A stretch of DNA of 60,490 bases, from positions 1-60,490 of the forward strand of contig VEQG01000008.1 in assembly GCA_018883345.1 (NCBI GenBank). The letters run 5' to 3'. How positions within the stretch are numbered: the first letter of the stretch is position 1; each line of letters opens with the position of its first letter. The notes under the pieces are model-generated. The model had not been told where the DNA came from. It did no database searches and worked only from the letters and a program-made list of their open reading frames with translations. Positions 1-9,198 of the stretch are shown one piece after another. A program made the position numbers and the translations under genes. The DNA comes from Candidatus Nanopelagicaceae bacterium (GTDB lineage Bacteria; Actinomycetota; Actinomycetes; Nanopelagicales; Nanopelagicaceae).

Positions 1-2131
1 GCGAAGAGAGGGTGAACCACACTTATTTGATCCAGAAACTGTATTTACGCTTCAGCATGCAACTCGTTCAAAACGTTTTGATGTTTTTAAGAGGTATACT
101 AGCAGAGTTGATGATCAATCCCGTCGATTAATGACTTTACGAGGGTTGTTTAATTTTAAGTCTGACATACGAAAACCTATTCCAATTGATGAAGTAGAAC
201 CGGCCTCTGAAATCATTAAAAGGTTTGCTACTGGCGCAATGTCTTATGGATCAATTTCGCAGGAAGCGCATGAAACGCTGGCAATTGCCATGAATCGAAT
301 TGGTGGAAAATCAAATACCGGCGAAGGCGGTGAAGATCCGGCTAGAAATAAAGCAGATAGCAATGGAGATCTACGTCGTTCTGCTATCAAGCAGGTTGCC
401 AGTGGAAGATTTGGTGTCACAAGTGAGTATTTAGTTAATGCCGATGATATTCAAATAAAGATGGCGCAGGGGGCAAAACCAGGCGAAGGTGGGCAGTTAC
501 CGGGCAACAAGGTTTATCCATGGATTGCAAAGGTTCGCTACTCAACTCCTGGAGTTGGTTTGATCTCACCACCACCACATCATGATATTTATTCAATTGA
601 AGATTTAGCGCAGTTAATTCATGATTTAAAGAATGCAAATAAGAATGCACGTGTACACGTAAAACTTGTTGCGGAAGTTGGTGTTGGTACCGTTGCCGCA
701 GGCGTCTCTAAAGCACATGCCGATGTAGTTTTAATTTCTGGTCATGATGGCGGAACTGGCGCATCTCCGCTTACATCTCTAAAACATGCGGGTGCTCCAT
801 GGGAACTGGGCCTTGCAGAAACACAGCAAACACTTCTTTTAAATAGATTACGTGATCGCATTGTCGTACAGACTGATGGACAGTTAAAAACTGGACGAGA
901 TGTAGTAATTGCAGCTTTGCTTGGCGCAGAAGAATTTGGTTTTGCAACCGCACCGCTAGTTGTTTCCGGATGCATCATGATGCGGGTATGTCATTTAGAT
1001 ACCTGCCCAGTTGGTGTAGCAACGCAAAACCCAGAACTTCGTGCCAAATTTTCAGGTAAGCCGGAATTTGTTGAAACTTTCTTTGAATATATCGCAGAAG
1101 AAGTTCGACAACTTCTGGCGCAATTAGGATTCCGCTCAATCAAAGAAGCAGTTGGCCATGTTGAATTTCTAGATACCAAAGCTGCAATTGATCACTGGAA
1201 AGCTAGTGGCTTGGATTTAACCCCGTTACTTGCAAGACCAGAAGTTGATTCTCCACTTCATAACACTACGACCCAAGATCATGGACTTGAAAATGCATTG
1301 AACAACAAATTAATCGAACTTGCAAAACCGGCACTTGAAAAAGGCGAAGCAGTCAATATTGATTTTCCAGTTCGAAATGTAAATCGAACTGTAGGAACCA
1401 TGCTTGGCGCAGAAATCACTCGCAAATACAAAGGTGAAGGCCTACCTGATGACACAATCAATGTAGTTTTACATGGTTCGGCAGGGCAATCTCTGGGAGC
1501 TTTTATTCCGCGTGGATTAACCATCAGACTTTATGGCGATAGTAATGACTATGTCGGCAAAGGCATCTCTGGTGGCCGTGTGATTGTACGTCCCGATGAA
1601 AAAGCTAAATTTAAATCTGAAGAGAATGTAATTGCAGGAAATGTAATTGGTTATGGTGCAACTAGCGGTGAAATTTTTGTGAGAGGTAAAGTTGGCGAAC
1701 GTTTCTGTGTTCGCAATTCAGGCGCAACTGCAGTAACTGAAGGTGTTGGTGACCATGCGCTTGAATACATGACCGGCGGCCGCGTATTAATTCTTGGCAG
1801 TACTGGCCGCAATTTGGCAGCTGGCATGTCAGGCGGAGTTGCATATGTTTTAGATCTAAAACCTGAACTAGTAAATACTGAATTAGTTGATTTACTTCCA
1901 GTAGGTGCAGATAGAGAATCAGAGTTAAAATCTATGCTCTCTAAATTTGCGGCAGAGACTGGTTCAGTTGTGGCATCAGAATTATTAAAGAATTGGGATC
2001 TCTCAAGATTTACTTTGGTCTTACCTCGTGATTACGCAAAGGTATTGGCTGCAATTGAAGAGGCAAAGACCAAAGGTTTAAGTAACGAAGAAGTGGATAA
2101 ATTTGTGATGGAGGCTGTTGCAAATGGGTGA
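1..2131 (+). CDS. gltB: Glutamate synthase large subunit, C-terminal half (5' end outside window)
   Basis: Makes two glutamates from 2-oxoglutarate and glutamine with GltD as electron donor. The frame is open from base 2, so about 709 residues of a roughly 1,500-residue protein are present; the amidotransferase domain lies upstream of the window. Visible are the FMN/2-oxoglutarate TIM barrel ([34 protein letters not shown]) and the [3Fe-4S] ligands C-x5-C-x4-C, with Cys codons at 971, 989 and 1004. The glycine-rich beta-helix (GXGXG) domain fills the last 250 or so residues. An internal ATG at 131 is not the start, because the upstream residues ([11 protein letters not shown]) are clearly GltB. 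The stop overlaps gltD by 8 nt. Confidence 0.96.
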   Translation, partial: RREGEPHLFDPETVFTLQHATRSKRFDVFKRYTSRVDDQSRRLMTLRGLFNFKSDIRKPIPIDEVEPASEIIKRFATGAMSYGSISQEAHETLAIAMNRIGGKSNTGEGGEDPARNKADSNGDLRRSAIKQVASGRFGVTSEYLVNADDIQIKMAQGAKPGEGGQLPGNKVYPWIAKVRYSTPGVGLISPPPHHDIYSIEDLAQLIHDLKNANKNARVHVKLVAEVGVGTVAAGVSKAHADVVLISGHDGGTGASPLTSLKHAGAPWELGLAETQQTLLLNRLRDRIVVQTDGQLKTGRDVVIAALLGAEEFGFATAPLVVSGCIMMRVCHLDTCPVGVATQNPELRAKFSGKPEFVETFFEYIAEEVRQLLAQLGFRSIKEAVGHVEFLDTKAAIDHWKASGLDLTPLLARPEVDSPLHNTTTQDHGLENALNNKLIELAKPALEKGEAVNIDFPVRNVNRTVGTMLGAEITRKYKGEGLPDDTINVVLHGSAGQSLGAFIPRGLTIRLYGDSNDYVGKGISGGRVIVRPDEKAKFKSEENVIAGNVIGYGATSGEIFVRGKVGERFCVRNSGATAVTEGVGDHALEYMTGGRVLILGSTGRNLAAGMSGGVAYVLDLKPELVNTELVDLLPVGADRESELKSMLSKFAAETGSVVASELLKNWDLSRFTLVLPRDYAKVLAAIEEAKTKGLSNEEVDKFVMEAVANG

Positions 2132-3578
2132 TCCAAGAGGTTTTATAAAGCAGCAGCGCGAAACTCCTAAACGTCGCCCAGTAGATGTTCGAATTCAAGA
2201 TTGGCGTGAAGTGTACGAACCTCAATCGATTGAACATTTACGCTCTCAAGCTTCACGTTGCATGGATTGCGGAATCCCGTTCTGCCATTCGGGGTGCCCA
2301 CTTGGCAATTTAATTCCTGAATGGAATGACTTGATGTATCGCGGAGATCTCAGCTCTGCTATAGATCGATTACATGCAACAAATAATTTTCCAGAATTTA
2401 CTGGTCGACTCTGTCCCGCTCCTTGCGAAACTGCTTGCGTCGTCGGAATTAATCGAGATCCAGTAACAATTAAACAGGTCGAACTTCGTACGGTTGAAGA
2501 AGCTTGGGGTAACAATTCAATTACCCCTCAAATTCCATCGCGTTTAAGCGGCAAAACGGTTGCGGTGATTGGTTCTGGTCCAGCAGGTTTAGCTGCAGCA
2601 CAACAATTAACCAGAGCTGGACATACTGTGGCTGTTTATGATCGAGCTGAACGTATCGGTGGCTTACTTCGATATGGAATTCCGGAATTTAAAATGGAAA
2701 AGTATGTAATCGATCGCAGATTGCAACAGATGGAGAAAGAGGGAACTCGTTTTCGCACTGGTGTCAATGTGGGTGTAGAAATTACCGGAGATGATTTACG
2801 GCGCAAATATGATGCAATCGTGCTTGCGGTTGGCGCTACTCAGTGGCGTGATTTAAATATCCCAGGTCGTGAATTAAAAGGCGTTTATCAAGCCATGGAA
2901 TATTTACCATGGGGAAATAAACAAGGACTAGGTGAAATTACCGAGCCTCCAATCAATGTAGCTGGAAAACATGTAGTGGTAATTGGCGGTGGAGATACCG
3001 GAGCAGATTGTTTAGGTACTGCAATTCGACAGAAAGCCGCATCAATTACGCAACTTGAAATTATGCCAAGACCGCATGATGAAAGACCATCTTCACAACC
3101 TTGGCCGACTTATCCAATGATTTATAGAGTTTCAAGTGCACACGAAGAATTAGATAATCGTGTATTCAGTGTCAACACTCAAGAATTTGTTGGCGACGGC
3201 AATGGTAATTTGAAAGCACTAAAAATCGCTGAAGTTAAATTCGAAAATGGAAAATTCGAACCAGTCGCCGGAAGTGAAAAGGAAATACCGGCAGATTTTG
3301 TCTTTATGGCAATGGGATTTACTGGGCCAGAAAAATCTGCCCTTCTCGAACAACTTGAAGTTGAATTTGATGAAAGAGGAAACATCAAGCGTGATGAAAA
3401 TTTCAAAACTAATCAGGAAAGTATTTTCGTTGCAGGCGATGCTGGTCGCGGCCAATCATTAATTGTGTGGGCAATAGCAGAGGGTAGAAGCGCCGCTGCC
3501 GCTGTAGATAATTATTTAGTTGGAAACACCCAACTTCCAGCGCCAATTTTGCCAACCGATCGTCCACTTACTGTCTAA
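2124..3578 (+). CDS. gltD: Glutamate synthase small subunit (NADPH-dependent)
   Basis: Feeds NADPH electrons through FAD and Fe-S clusters to GltB. 484 residues. The N-terminal Fe-S region has [14 protein letters not shown] (Cys 46, 49, 54, 58) and CPAPCETAC (97, 101, 105). The FAD site [10 protein letters not shown] is near residue 150, the NADPH site [12 protein letters not shown] near 290, and the C-terminal flavin motif is [14 protein letters not shown] chose ATG 2124 over the TTG at 2118 because GGAGG at 2110-2114 sits 9 nt from the ATG but only 3 nt from the TTG. It overlaps the gltB stop, so the two are probably translationally coupled. Confidence 0.96.
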   Translation: MGDPRGFIKQQRETPKRRPVDVRIQDWREVYEPQSIEHLRSQASRCMDCGIPFCHSGCPLGNLIPEWNDLMYRGDLSSAIDRLHATNNFPEFTGRLCPAPCETACVVGINRDPVTIKQVELRTVEEAWGNNSITPQIPSRLSGKTVAVIGSGPAGLAAAQQLTRAGHTVAVYDRAERIGGLLRYGIPEFKMEKYVIDRRLQQMEKEGTRFRTGVNVGVEITGDDLRRKYDAIVLAVGATQWRDLNIPGRELKGVYQAMEYLPWGNKQGLGEITEPPINVAGKHVVVIGGGDTGADCLGTAIRQKAASITQLEIMPRPHDERPSSQPWPTYPMIYRVSSAHEELDNRVFSVNTQEFVGDGNGNLKALKIAEVKFENGKFEPVAGSEKEIPADFVFMAMGFTGPEKSALLEQLEVEFDERGNIKRDENFKTNQESIFVAGDAGRGQSLIVWAIAEGRSAAAAVDNYLVGNTQLPAPILPTDRPLTV

Positions 3579-3605
3579 GATTTAATACCAAACGAAGAGG
3601 AAAAT

Positions 3606-5045
3606 ATGCGCCGCGCGAAAATTGTCTGCACAATGGGTCCTGCAGTAGAAGCCCCAGAACGAGTCAAACAACTAATTGATGCAGGCATGAACATGGCCCG
3701 CTTAAATCTTTCACATGGTGGCTATGAAGAGCATCAAAATCGATTAGATCGAGTTCGGGCAGCTTCAAAAGAGGCAAAAGTTCCAGTTGCAATTTTAGTT
3801 GATTTGCAAGGACCAAAAATTAGATTGGGTCGCTTTGCAGATGGACCACATGATTTAGCCCGCGGTGATATTTTTACAATTACGACGGATGACATTCAAG
3901 GCACCAGAGAACGTGTCAGCACCACTTTCAAAAATTTACCTGGAGATTGCAAACCAGGAGATCGACTTTTAATCGATGATGGAAAAGTAACCGTAGAAGT
4001 TATTGAAGTTAAAGGTAATGATGTAATTACCAAGTGCATCGAACCCGGTGCAGTTTCAAATAACAAAGGAATCAATTTACCGGGAGTAGCAGTATCAGTT
4101 CCGGCACTCTCTGATAAAGATAAAGAAGATTTGCGTTGGGGGCTAAAAGCTGGAGTAGATTTTATTGCGCTCTCTTTTGTGCGCGATGCTAAAGATATTA
4201 AAGATGTCCATGCAATCATGGATGAAGTTGGTATTCGTCTTCCGGTAATTGCAAAAATCGAAAAACCACAAGCAGTAGCCAATCTTGAAGAGATTGTGGC
4301 AGCATTTGATGGCATCATGGTTGCGCGTGGTGATTTAGGTGTAGAACTTCCAATCGAAGAAGTGCCTTTGGTGCAGAAGCGTTGCGTGGCGTTAGCTCGC
4401 GCTGCTGCAAAGCCAGTAATTGTGGCAACTCAGATGCTTGATTCAATGATTACAAACAGCACGCCAACAAGAGCAGAAGCAACAGATTGCGCGAATGCAG
4501 TTCTTGATGGCGCTGATGCTTTAATGCTCTCCGGAGAGACTTCGGTTGGAGATTTTGCAATTGAAGCCGTGCAAACAATGGCGCGAATAATTACTTATAC
4601 AGAATCAAAAGCGCTAGAGAGAATTACACCACTTGATGCAAAGCCAACAACTAAAGGCGGCGCGATCACTAAGGCGGCGACTGAAATTGGTGCAACTTTA
4701 GGTGCTAAATATCTAGTAGCTTTTACCGAATCAGGTGAATCTGCTCGCCGGATGGCAATGTTTCGTAGCCCAATTCCGATTTTGGCGCTAACTCCAGTTG
4801 AAGGTACATACAATCGATTGGCGCTAAGTTGGGGTGTAGAGCCAGGAATTGTTCCAACTGTTTCGCATACTGATGACATGGTTAAGCAAGTTGACCAATA
4901 TTTAATTGCTAAACGTGAAGCGCAAGTCGGAGATACTGTTGTAATCGTGGCAGGTGCACCTCCAGGAATTCCAGGATCAACAAATGCAGTACGAGTTCAC
5001 GTAATCGGTGACGCGGCCGCTGGTCGCGCAGCTGCATATCGTTAA
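3606..5045 (+). CDS. pyk: Pyruvate kinase
   Basis: Converts phosphoenolpyruvate and ADP to pyruvate and ATP. 479 residues, full length for the bacterial type. Motifs: AKIVCTMGPA and MARLNLSHG at the N-terminus, the catalytic lysine region IAKIEKPQAV, the metal/substrate segment MVARGDLGVELP, and TQMLDSM. The C-terminal regulatory domain is complete, ending in NAVRVHVIG. GAGG about 6 nt before the ATG serves as ribosome binding site. It lies 27 nt after gltD on the same strand and may be read through from it. I see no clear terminator after the stop. Confidence 0.96.
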   Translation: MRRAKIVCTMGPAVEAPERVKQLIDAGMNMARLNLSHGGYEEHQNRLDRVRAASKEAKVPVAILVDLQGPKIRLGRFADGPHDLARGDIFTITTDDIQGTRERVSTTFKNLPGDCKPGDRLLIDDGKVTVEVIEVKGNDVITKCIEPGAVSNNKGINLPGVAVSVPALSDKDKEDLRWGLKAGVDFIALSFVRDAKDIKDVHAIMDEVGIRLPVIAKIEKPQAVANLEEIVAAFDGIMVARGDLGVELPIEEVPLVQKRCVALARAAAKPVIVATQMLDSMITNSTPTRAEATDCANAVLDGADALMLSGETSVGDFAIEAVQTMARIITYTESKALERITPLDAKPTTKGGAITKAATEIGATLGAKYLVAFTESGESARRMAMFRSPIPILALTPVEGTYNRLALSWGVEPGIVPTVSHTDDMVKQVDQYLIAKREAQVGDTVVIVAGAPPGIPGSTNAVRVHVIGDAAAGRAAAYR

Positions 5046-5098
5046 TTTCTTTCAGGCTTACCTATACCTTAAACTGGGCTCAAGTTAAAAGTTAATAT

Positions 5099-5171
5099 GC
5101 CTCGGTACTCCAACGGTAGAGAGGGCAGTCTCAAACACTGCATAGTGTCGGTTCGAATCCGACTCGGGGCA
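5099..5171 (+). tRNA. tRNA with anticodon CAA (leucine codon UUG), short variable loop
   Basis: 73 nt without encoded CCA. Acceptor stem 5099-5105 with 5164-5170 (two G-T pairs); D-stem CTC/GAG 5108-5110 with 5121-5123; anticodon stem GCAGT/ACTGC with loop CTCAAAC and anticodon CAA at 5132-5134; T-stem GTCGG/CCGAC with loop TTCGAAT; discriminator A at 5171. T8, A14, G18G19, T33, TTC and A58 are all present, so it looks functional. The variable loop is only 5 nt (ATAGT), whereas bacterial tRNA-Leu normally has a long class II arm; hence no isotype symbol is given. A weak promoter (TTAATT 5042, TACCTT 5065, 17 nt apart) may lie in front. It ends 1 nt before the pdtaR start. Confidence 0.85.
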
Positions 5172-5172
5172 C

Positions 5173-5742
5173 ATGAAGATTCTCGTTGCTGAGGATGAGG
5201 CGTTAATTCGCCTCGATCTAGTTGAGATGTTGCGTGAAGCGGGTTATGAAGTAATTGCTGAAGCTGGTAACGGCAAAGAGGCAATTGATTTAAATCTAAA
5301 ACACAATCCTGATTTAGCGATTCTAGATATCAATATGCCAATTTTAGATGGATTAACTGCTGCCGAAACAATTGTTAAAACAACTCCGGTGTTGATGCTT
5401 ACTGCATTTAGTCAACGTGAATTAGTAGAACGTGCAAATGCTGCAGGAGTTATGGCTTATGTGGTTAAACCATTTACAATCAATGATTTAATTCCCGCAA
5501 TAGAAATTGCTGCAAGTCGATATGCGCAGATGACGGCGCTCGTAGATGAAATTTCAAACTTAAATGAGCGATTAGAAAGTAGAAAATTAATTGATCGCGC
5601 AAAAGGAATTTTGATGCAAGCTTTAAATCTCTCCGAACCGGAAGCATTTTCATGGATTCAAAGAGCGGCTATGGATCGTCGATTAACCATGAAAGAAGTG
5701 GCTCTAGCAGTGATTTCTCCAGATGCCGCCCCAGAGCGTTAG
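5173..5742 (+). CDS. pdtaR: ANTAR-domain response regulator (PdtaR-like)
   Basis: Response regulator whose output domain binds RNA and acts by antitermination (known for the family). 189 residues. The receiver domain has acidic pocket E7/D8, phospho-acceptor D52 (ILDINMP), T77 and K99 (VVKPF). A coiled linker follows (residues about 115-130), then the ANTAR helices (RKLIDRAKGILMQALNLSE ... AFSWIQRAAM). ATG 5173 is the only usable start: the frame upstream has no ATG, GTG or TTG before a stop at 5143 inside the tRNA. There is no room for a ribosome binding site. No PdtaS-type kinase is nearby. Placement between pyk and liv genes follows what I recall of Streptomyces. Confidence 0.9.
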   Translation: MKILVAEDEALIRLDLVEMLREAGYEVIAEAGNGKEAIDLNLKHNPDLAILDINMPILDGLTAAETIVKTTPVLMLTAFSQRELVERANAAGVMAYVVKPFTINDLIPAIEIAASRYAQMTALVDEISNLNERLESRKLIDRAKGILMQALNLSEPEAFSWIQRAAMDRRLTMKEVALAVISPDAAPER

Positions 5743-5832
5743 TTTCTGATTTCCTCTGCATTTCGTAACCAAATCGCAATAAATCTCTCTCAAATCACGC
5801 CTAGATTTCGATAGTTGCATAAACCTCGCATG

Positions 5833-5862
5833 TTGTCTAACAGTTGCTCGCCCCTTTATTCT
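5833..5862 (+). promoter_or_regulatory. Candidate promoter of livJ
   Basis: TTGTCT (5833-5838), 18-nt spacer, TATTCT (5857-5862). Transcription would start near 5869, giving a leader of about 30 nt. That leader contains a perfect 10-bp palindrome TTCCCGGGAA (5874-5883) and an AAAGG ribosome binding site before ATG 5901. Assigned by eye from the -35/-10 consensus. Confidence 0.5.
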
Positions 5863-5900
5863 TACGCCCTCCCTTCCCGGGAAATTACGAAAGGTATTAA

Positions 5901-7055
5901 ATGAACAAGAAGATCCAACGCGGTCTTGCAATTGCGACTGCTGCAGCTCTCGCATTTGGTGTTGCAGTTACCTCACAGGCTAACGCAGCAGGTAAGACTG
6001 TTTATCTTGCTTACCAGGGTCCATTATCTGGTGGCGAAGCTTCAACAGGTACTGATGAGCAGAACGCTGTTAAGTACGCAATCAAGCTTTTCAACGCAGC
6101 TAACCCACAGTTCAATGTGCAGTTAGTTTCAGTTGATGATCAAGGAGATCCATCAGAAGCTGCAAAGGTAGCTCCTGCAATTGGTCAGAACACAAAGATC
6201 ATCGGCCTTGTTGGTCCTGCATACTCAGGCGCAACAATTGCATCACTTCCTTACTACAAGGCAGGACGCCTTCCACTTATCTCTCCATCAGCAACTCGTG
6301 TATCTCTAACAGATCCAAAGAACAAGTCTGACTACGGTCAGCCTGTGTTCCACCGTGTTGTTGCAACAGACGACAAGCAGGGTCCAGCTCTAGCTAAGTT
6401 CGCAACCAAGGGTGTTTCTTCACCTAAGGTATTCCTATTTGACGATCAGTCTGCATACGCAGTTCCACTAGCTGGATATGTAAAGACTGCTCTTAAGTCA
6501 CTTAAGATCACTCTTGCTGGAACCGATTCAGTTCCTGCAGATACAAAGGATTACTCAGCAACCGTTGCAAAGATCAAGTCATCTGGTGCAAACGTTGTAA
6601 TCTACACAGGTTACTACTCAGCAGCTGCGGTATTCGTAAAGCAGATGCGTGCAGATGCAGCGCTTAAGAGCGTTGTATTCGCAGGTGGCGACGGCGTATT
6701 CAACTCACAGTTTGCAGTTCTTGCAGGCGACGCTGCTGAAGGTGCACGTCTAACTGGTGTTGCTGGTCTAGCAGATGCAAGCAAGACTGTTGCTGCTGCT
6801 TACACAAAGTCAATGGGTTCTGAACCAGGCGTTTACGCAACAGAGTCATTCGATGCAGCAAACATCTTCCTATCAGGTATCAAGGCTGGCAAGCTAACAC
6901 GTAACGCAATGTTGAACTGGGTCAAGGGTGGCCCATTCACTGGCGTTGGTGGAGCTAAGTACAAGTTCAACCGTAACGGTGACATCTCAGAAGGCGGCTT
7001 CGCTGGCTTCAACGTCACTAAGGGCGAACTAGTAAACACAGGCCCAGTTGCTTAA
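5901..7055 (+). CDS. livJ: Branched-chain amino acid ABC transporter, substrate-binding protein
   Basis: Extracellular type I binding protein (LivJ/LivK, ANF-receptor fold) of the importer encoded downstream. 384 residues. It has a signal peptide: MNKK, a hydrophobic core to about residue 24, then SQANAA. The mature part starts with the family's TVYLAYQGPLSGGEA, and has GPAYSGATIAS and PLISPSATR. There is no cysteine anywhere, so no lipobox, which is unusual for a binding protein in a Gram-positive. Codon use is strongly biased (lysine codons all read as AAG, mostly AAC and TTC), unlike neighbouring genes, so very high expression is likely. AAAGG precedes the ATG. Confidence 0.93.
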   Translation: MNKKIQRGLAIATAAALAFGVAVTSQANAAGKTVYLAYQGPLSGGEASTGTDEQNAVKYAIKLFNAANPQFNVQLVSVDDQGDPSEAAKVAPAIGQNTKIIGLVGPAYSGATIASLPYYKAGRLPLISPSATRVSLTDPKNKSDYGQPVFHRVVATDDKQGPALAKFATKGVSSPKVFLFDDQSAYAVPLAGYVKTALKSLKITLAGTDSVPADTKDYSATVAKIKSSGANVVIYTGYYSAAAVFVKQMRADAALKSVVFAGGDGVFNSQFAVLAGDAAEGARLTGVAGLADASKTVAAAYTKSMGSEPGVYATESFDAANIFLSGIKAGKLTRNAMLNWVKGGPFTGVGGAKYKFNRNGDISEGGFAGFNVTKGELVNTGPVA

Positions 7056-7105
7056 TAAGGCTAATTTGGCTTAATAGGTAGATATAACTACCAAAAAAAG
7101 TTAAT

Positions 7106-7162
7106 AAAGAGCGGGCGCTTTGGTAACCTTTCCCGGTTATTAAAGTGCCCGTTCTCTTTTTT
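7106..7162 (+). terminator. Long hairpin terminator/attenuator between livJ and livH
   Basis: Outer arms AAAGAG-C-GGGC (7106-) and GCCC-GTT-CTCTTT close over CTTT/AAAG and an inner GGTAACC/GGTTATT pairing, followed by a run of T (7157-7162). Placed between livJ and the permease genes, it should end most livJ transcripts and let a minority read into livHMGF. A small bulge near the base makes the stem imperfect. Confidence 0.8.
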
Positions 7163-7199
7163 ATATGGGACTTTTAACCTTAACGAATTAGGGAGTTAG

Positions 7200-8150
7200 A
7201 TGTTTGACGTTCTGCTCGATCAGTTTTGGCAATTGACCATCTCTGGCATCGCCCTGGGCTTCATCTACGTCTTGATTTCACTTGGCTACACCATGGTTTA
7301 CGGCGTGCTCCGTATGATCAACTTTGCCAATTCCGAAATCTTTATGTGGGGCACCTTCGCATCTGTTGTGGTTACGGAACGAATCTTTAGTTTCACCCCA
7401 ACTTCAGAACCTGCAAAGGGTGGTAAGCTCATATTAGTTCTTTTACTCTGCTTAGTTGCAGCAATGGCAACTTCAGCGCTCGTAGCGATCTTCGTAGAGT
7501 TTGTTGCGTATCGCAGATTAAGAGCACGAGGCGTAAATCGTTTAGCTACTTTGATTTCAGCAATCGGTATTTCAATTGCGCTCTCAGAGGGTATGCGCAT
7601 TTTGACCGACTCTCGTCCAGTTAACGTGCCACGCGTTCTCGAAAAATCTACTCTCTTTAACATTTTTGATGCACACGTACGCATTGATAACGTCGTCGTA
7701 ATTGGCGCCGGCGCAATTATTTTCATCTTGCTTGAGAGATTCATCAAGCTATCGCGTATGGGTAAAGCTATCCGTGCCGTATCAATGTCAGAAGAGACCG
7801 CAAAGTTGATGGGCGTAAACTTAAATCGCGTTATCACCATTACTTTCGCAATCGGCGGATTAGCTACCGGTGCTGCGGCGTTCTTCTACACAACTGTTTA
7901 TGAGATTACAAAGTTTGATGTTGGATTCACAATGGGTATCGCTGCCTTTACCGCTGCCGTTCTTGGCGGCATCGGCAATATACGTGGTGCAATGGCCGGC
8001 GGTATCGCGCTAGGCCTGCTAGAAACTTACGCCGCAGCAATCCTCGGTACCCAATGGAAGGCAATTACCGTATTCGTGGTTTTGATTCTCGTACTCTTAT
8101 TTAGACCTACCGGTCTATTTGGAGAAGCGATCCAAACAGGAAGGGCGTAA
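7200..8150 (+). CDS. livH: Branched-chain amino acid ABC transporter permease LivH
   Basis: Membrane subunit of the amino-acid importer. 316 residues, with about eight hydrophobic segments beginning at residue 12 (LTISGIALGFIYVLISLGYT). The LivH-type permease core SRMGKAIRAVSMSEETAKLMGVN contains the loop that contacts the ATPases, and the C-terminal half carries AAVLGGIGNIRGAMAGG. GGGAG lies just before ATG 7200. livH, livM, livG and livF follow with gaps of 5 and 2 nt and an 11-nt overlap, as one operon. Confidence 0.94.
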   Translation: MFDVLLDQFWQLTISGIALGFIYVLISLGYTMVYGVLRMINFANSEIFMWGTFASVVVTERIFSFTPTSEPAKGGKLILVLLLCLVAAMATSALVAIFVEFVAYRRLRARGVNRLATLISAIGISIALSEGMRILTDSRPVNVPRVLEKSTLFNIFDAHVRIDNVVVIGAGAIIFILLERFIKLSRMGKAIRAVSMSEETAKLMGVNLNRVITITFAIGGLATGAAAFFYTTVYEITKFDVGFTMGIAAFTAAVLGGIGNIRGAMAGGIALGLLETYAAAILGTQWKAITVFVVLILVLLFRPTGLFGEAIQTGRA

Positions 8151-8155
8151 CGGTT

Positions 8156-9196
8156 ATGAATATGAATTTCAATCTCCGTGACTGGGGCGCAGATAAATGG
8201 GAGCGCTCTAATCGAATCCAAAGAGTTGGTTTAGTACTTGCATTTATCGCAGCAGCAGCTTGCTTGCCATTTCTTGGAATTAGTATCTTGGATACTCCAA
8301 ATGCTTCTTACACTGCAGTTCTAGTTCACCCAGTTGCCATGTTCGTACTGATGGCCCTCGGACTAAATATTGTGGTCGGTAAATCAGGTATGTTGGATCT
8401 AGGTTACGTTGCATTCTTCGCACTTGGAGCTTATGCAATGGGTATCTTGGGTGTTCGTTATGGTTGGAACACTTGGGAAGTTATGCCAATCGGTATCTTG
8501 CTTGCGATGTTTGCCGGTCTCTTACTTGGTTTCCCAACCTTGCGACTTCGTGGCGATTATTTAGCTATCGTCACAATGGGCTTCGGCGAAATTATTCGAA
8601 TCGTTGCACTTAACTGGGGCAGCTTAACTAATGGGCCAAATGGAATTGCTGGCGTACCAATGCCACCTGCGATTTTTGGTCAAGAGTTCGACTTGGTAGA
8701 TCAGAAACTTTTCTATTGGGTTGTTTTGGTGATGATTCTTCTGACTATCTGGATGATTCGTCGCTTGACTGTGCGCCGCCCAGGTCGCGCATGGGAAGCG
8801 ATTCGCCAGGATGAAGATGCAGCAGAGCTCATGGGAGTTCGTGCACTTCGCTACAAGATCTGGTCATTTACATTAGGTGCATCAGTAGGTGGCGCAGCCG
8901 GAGTGCTCTTTGCGTCAAAGAACCTATTTATTTCACCAGAACAATTTAAATTAAACGTCTCTGTTTTGATTCTTGCTTGCGTTGTATTTGGCGGAATCGG
9001 AAATATTTGGGGCGTAATCCTCGGCGCGGCAATCCTTGGCTACCTGCCAGATCGCATCCGTTTTATTTCAGATGAACGTATGTTGGTATTTGGTTTGGTT
9101 CTCGTTCTAGTAATGAACTTCCGTCCAGATGGATTACTGCCACGTAAGAAACGTGAAAAAGCTTTAGTCAAGAAAGTTACAGGAGGGGAGGCGTAA
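8156..9196 (+). CDS. livM: Branched-chain amino acid ABC transporter permease LivM
   Basis: Second permease subunit, partner of LivH. 346 residues; a short cytoplasmic N-terminus of about 25 residues precedes the first membrane segment. Family motifs: LGLNIVVGKSGMLDLGYVAF, LRGDYLAIVTMGFGEIIRI, the ATPase-contact loop GRAWEAIRQDEDAAELMGV, and VFGGIGNIWGVILGAA. Two ATGs (8156 and 8162) are possible starts; GGAAGG is 11 nt before the first. The basic C-terminal tail (RKKREKALVKK) is cytoplasmic. Confidence 0.94.
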   Translation: MNMNFNLRDWGADKWERSNRIQRVGLVLAFIAAAACLPFLGISILDTPNASYTAVLVHPVAMFVLMALGLNIVVGKSGMLDLGYVAFFALGAYAMGILGVRYGWNTWEVMPIGILLAMFAGLLLGFPTLRLRGDYLAIVTMGFGEIIRIVALNWGSLTNGPNGIAGVPMPPAIFGQEFDLVDQKLFYWVVLVMILLTIWMIRRLTVRRPGRAWEAIRQDEDAAELMGVRALRYKIWSFTLGASVGGAAGVLFASKNLFISPEQFKLNVSVLILACVVFGGIGNIWGVILGAAILGYLPDRIRFISDERMLVFGLVLVLVMNFRPDGLLPRKKREKALVKKVTGGEA

Positions 9197-9198
9197 CC

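Noticed and set aside
3896-4318. 140-codon open frame antisense to pyk
   Set aside because: Out-of-frame shadow of a conserved gene; Ser/Arg-rich composition typical of reverse-strand reading, no start context. The same holds for long antisense frames at 7298-7840, 9390-9815, 43379-43822, 50495-50971 and 51704-52078.
5093-5098. TAATAT directly before the tRNA as its -10 box
   Set aside because: Transcription would begin inside the tRNA; a promoter further upstream is needed.
5099-5171. tRNA as a degenerate pseudogene
   Set aside because: All four stems pair and the invariant positions are intact; only the variable-arm class is odd.
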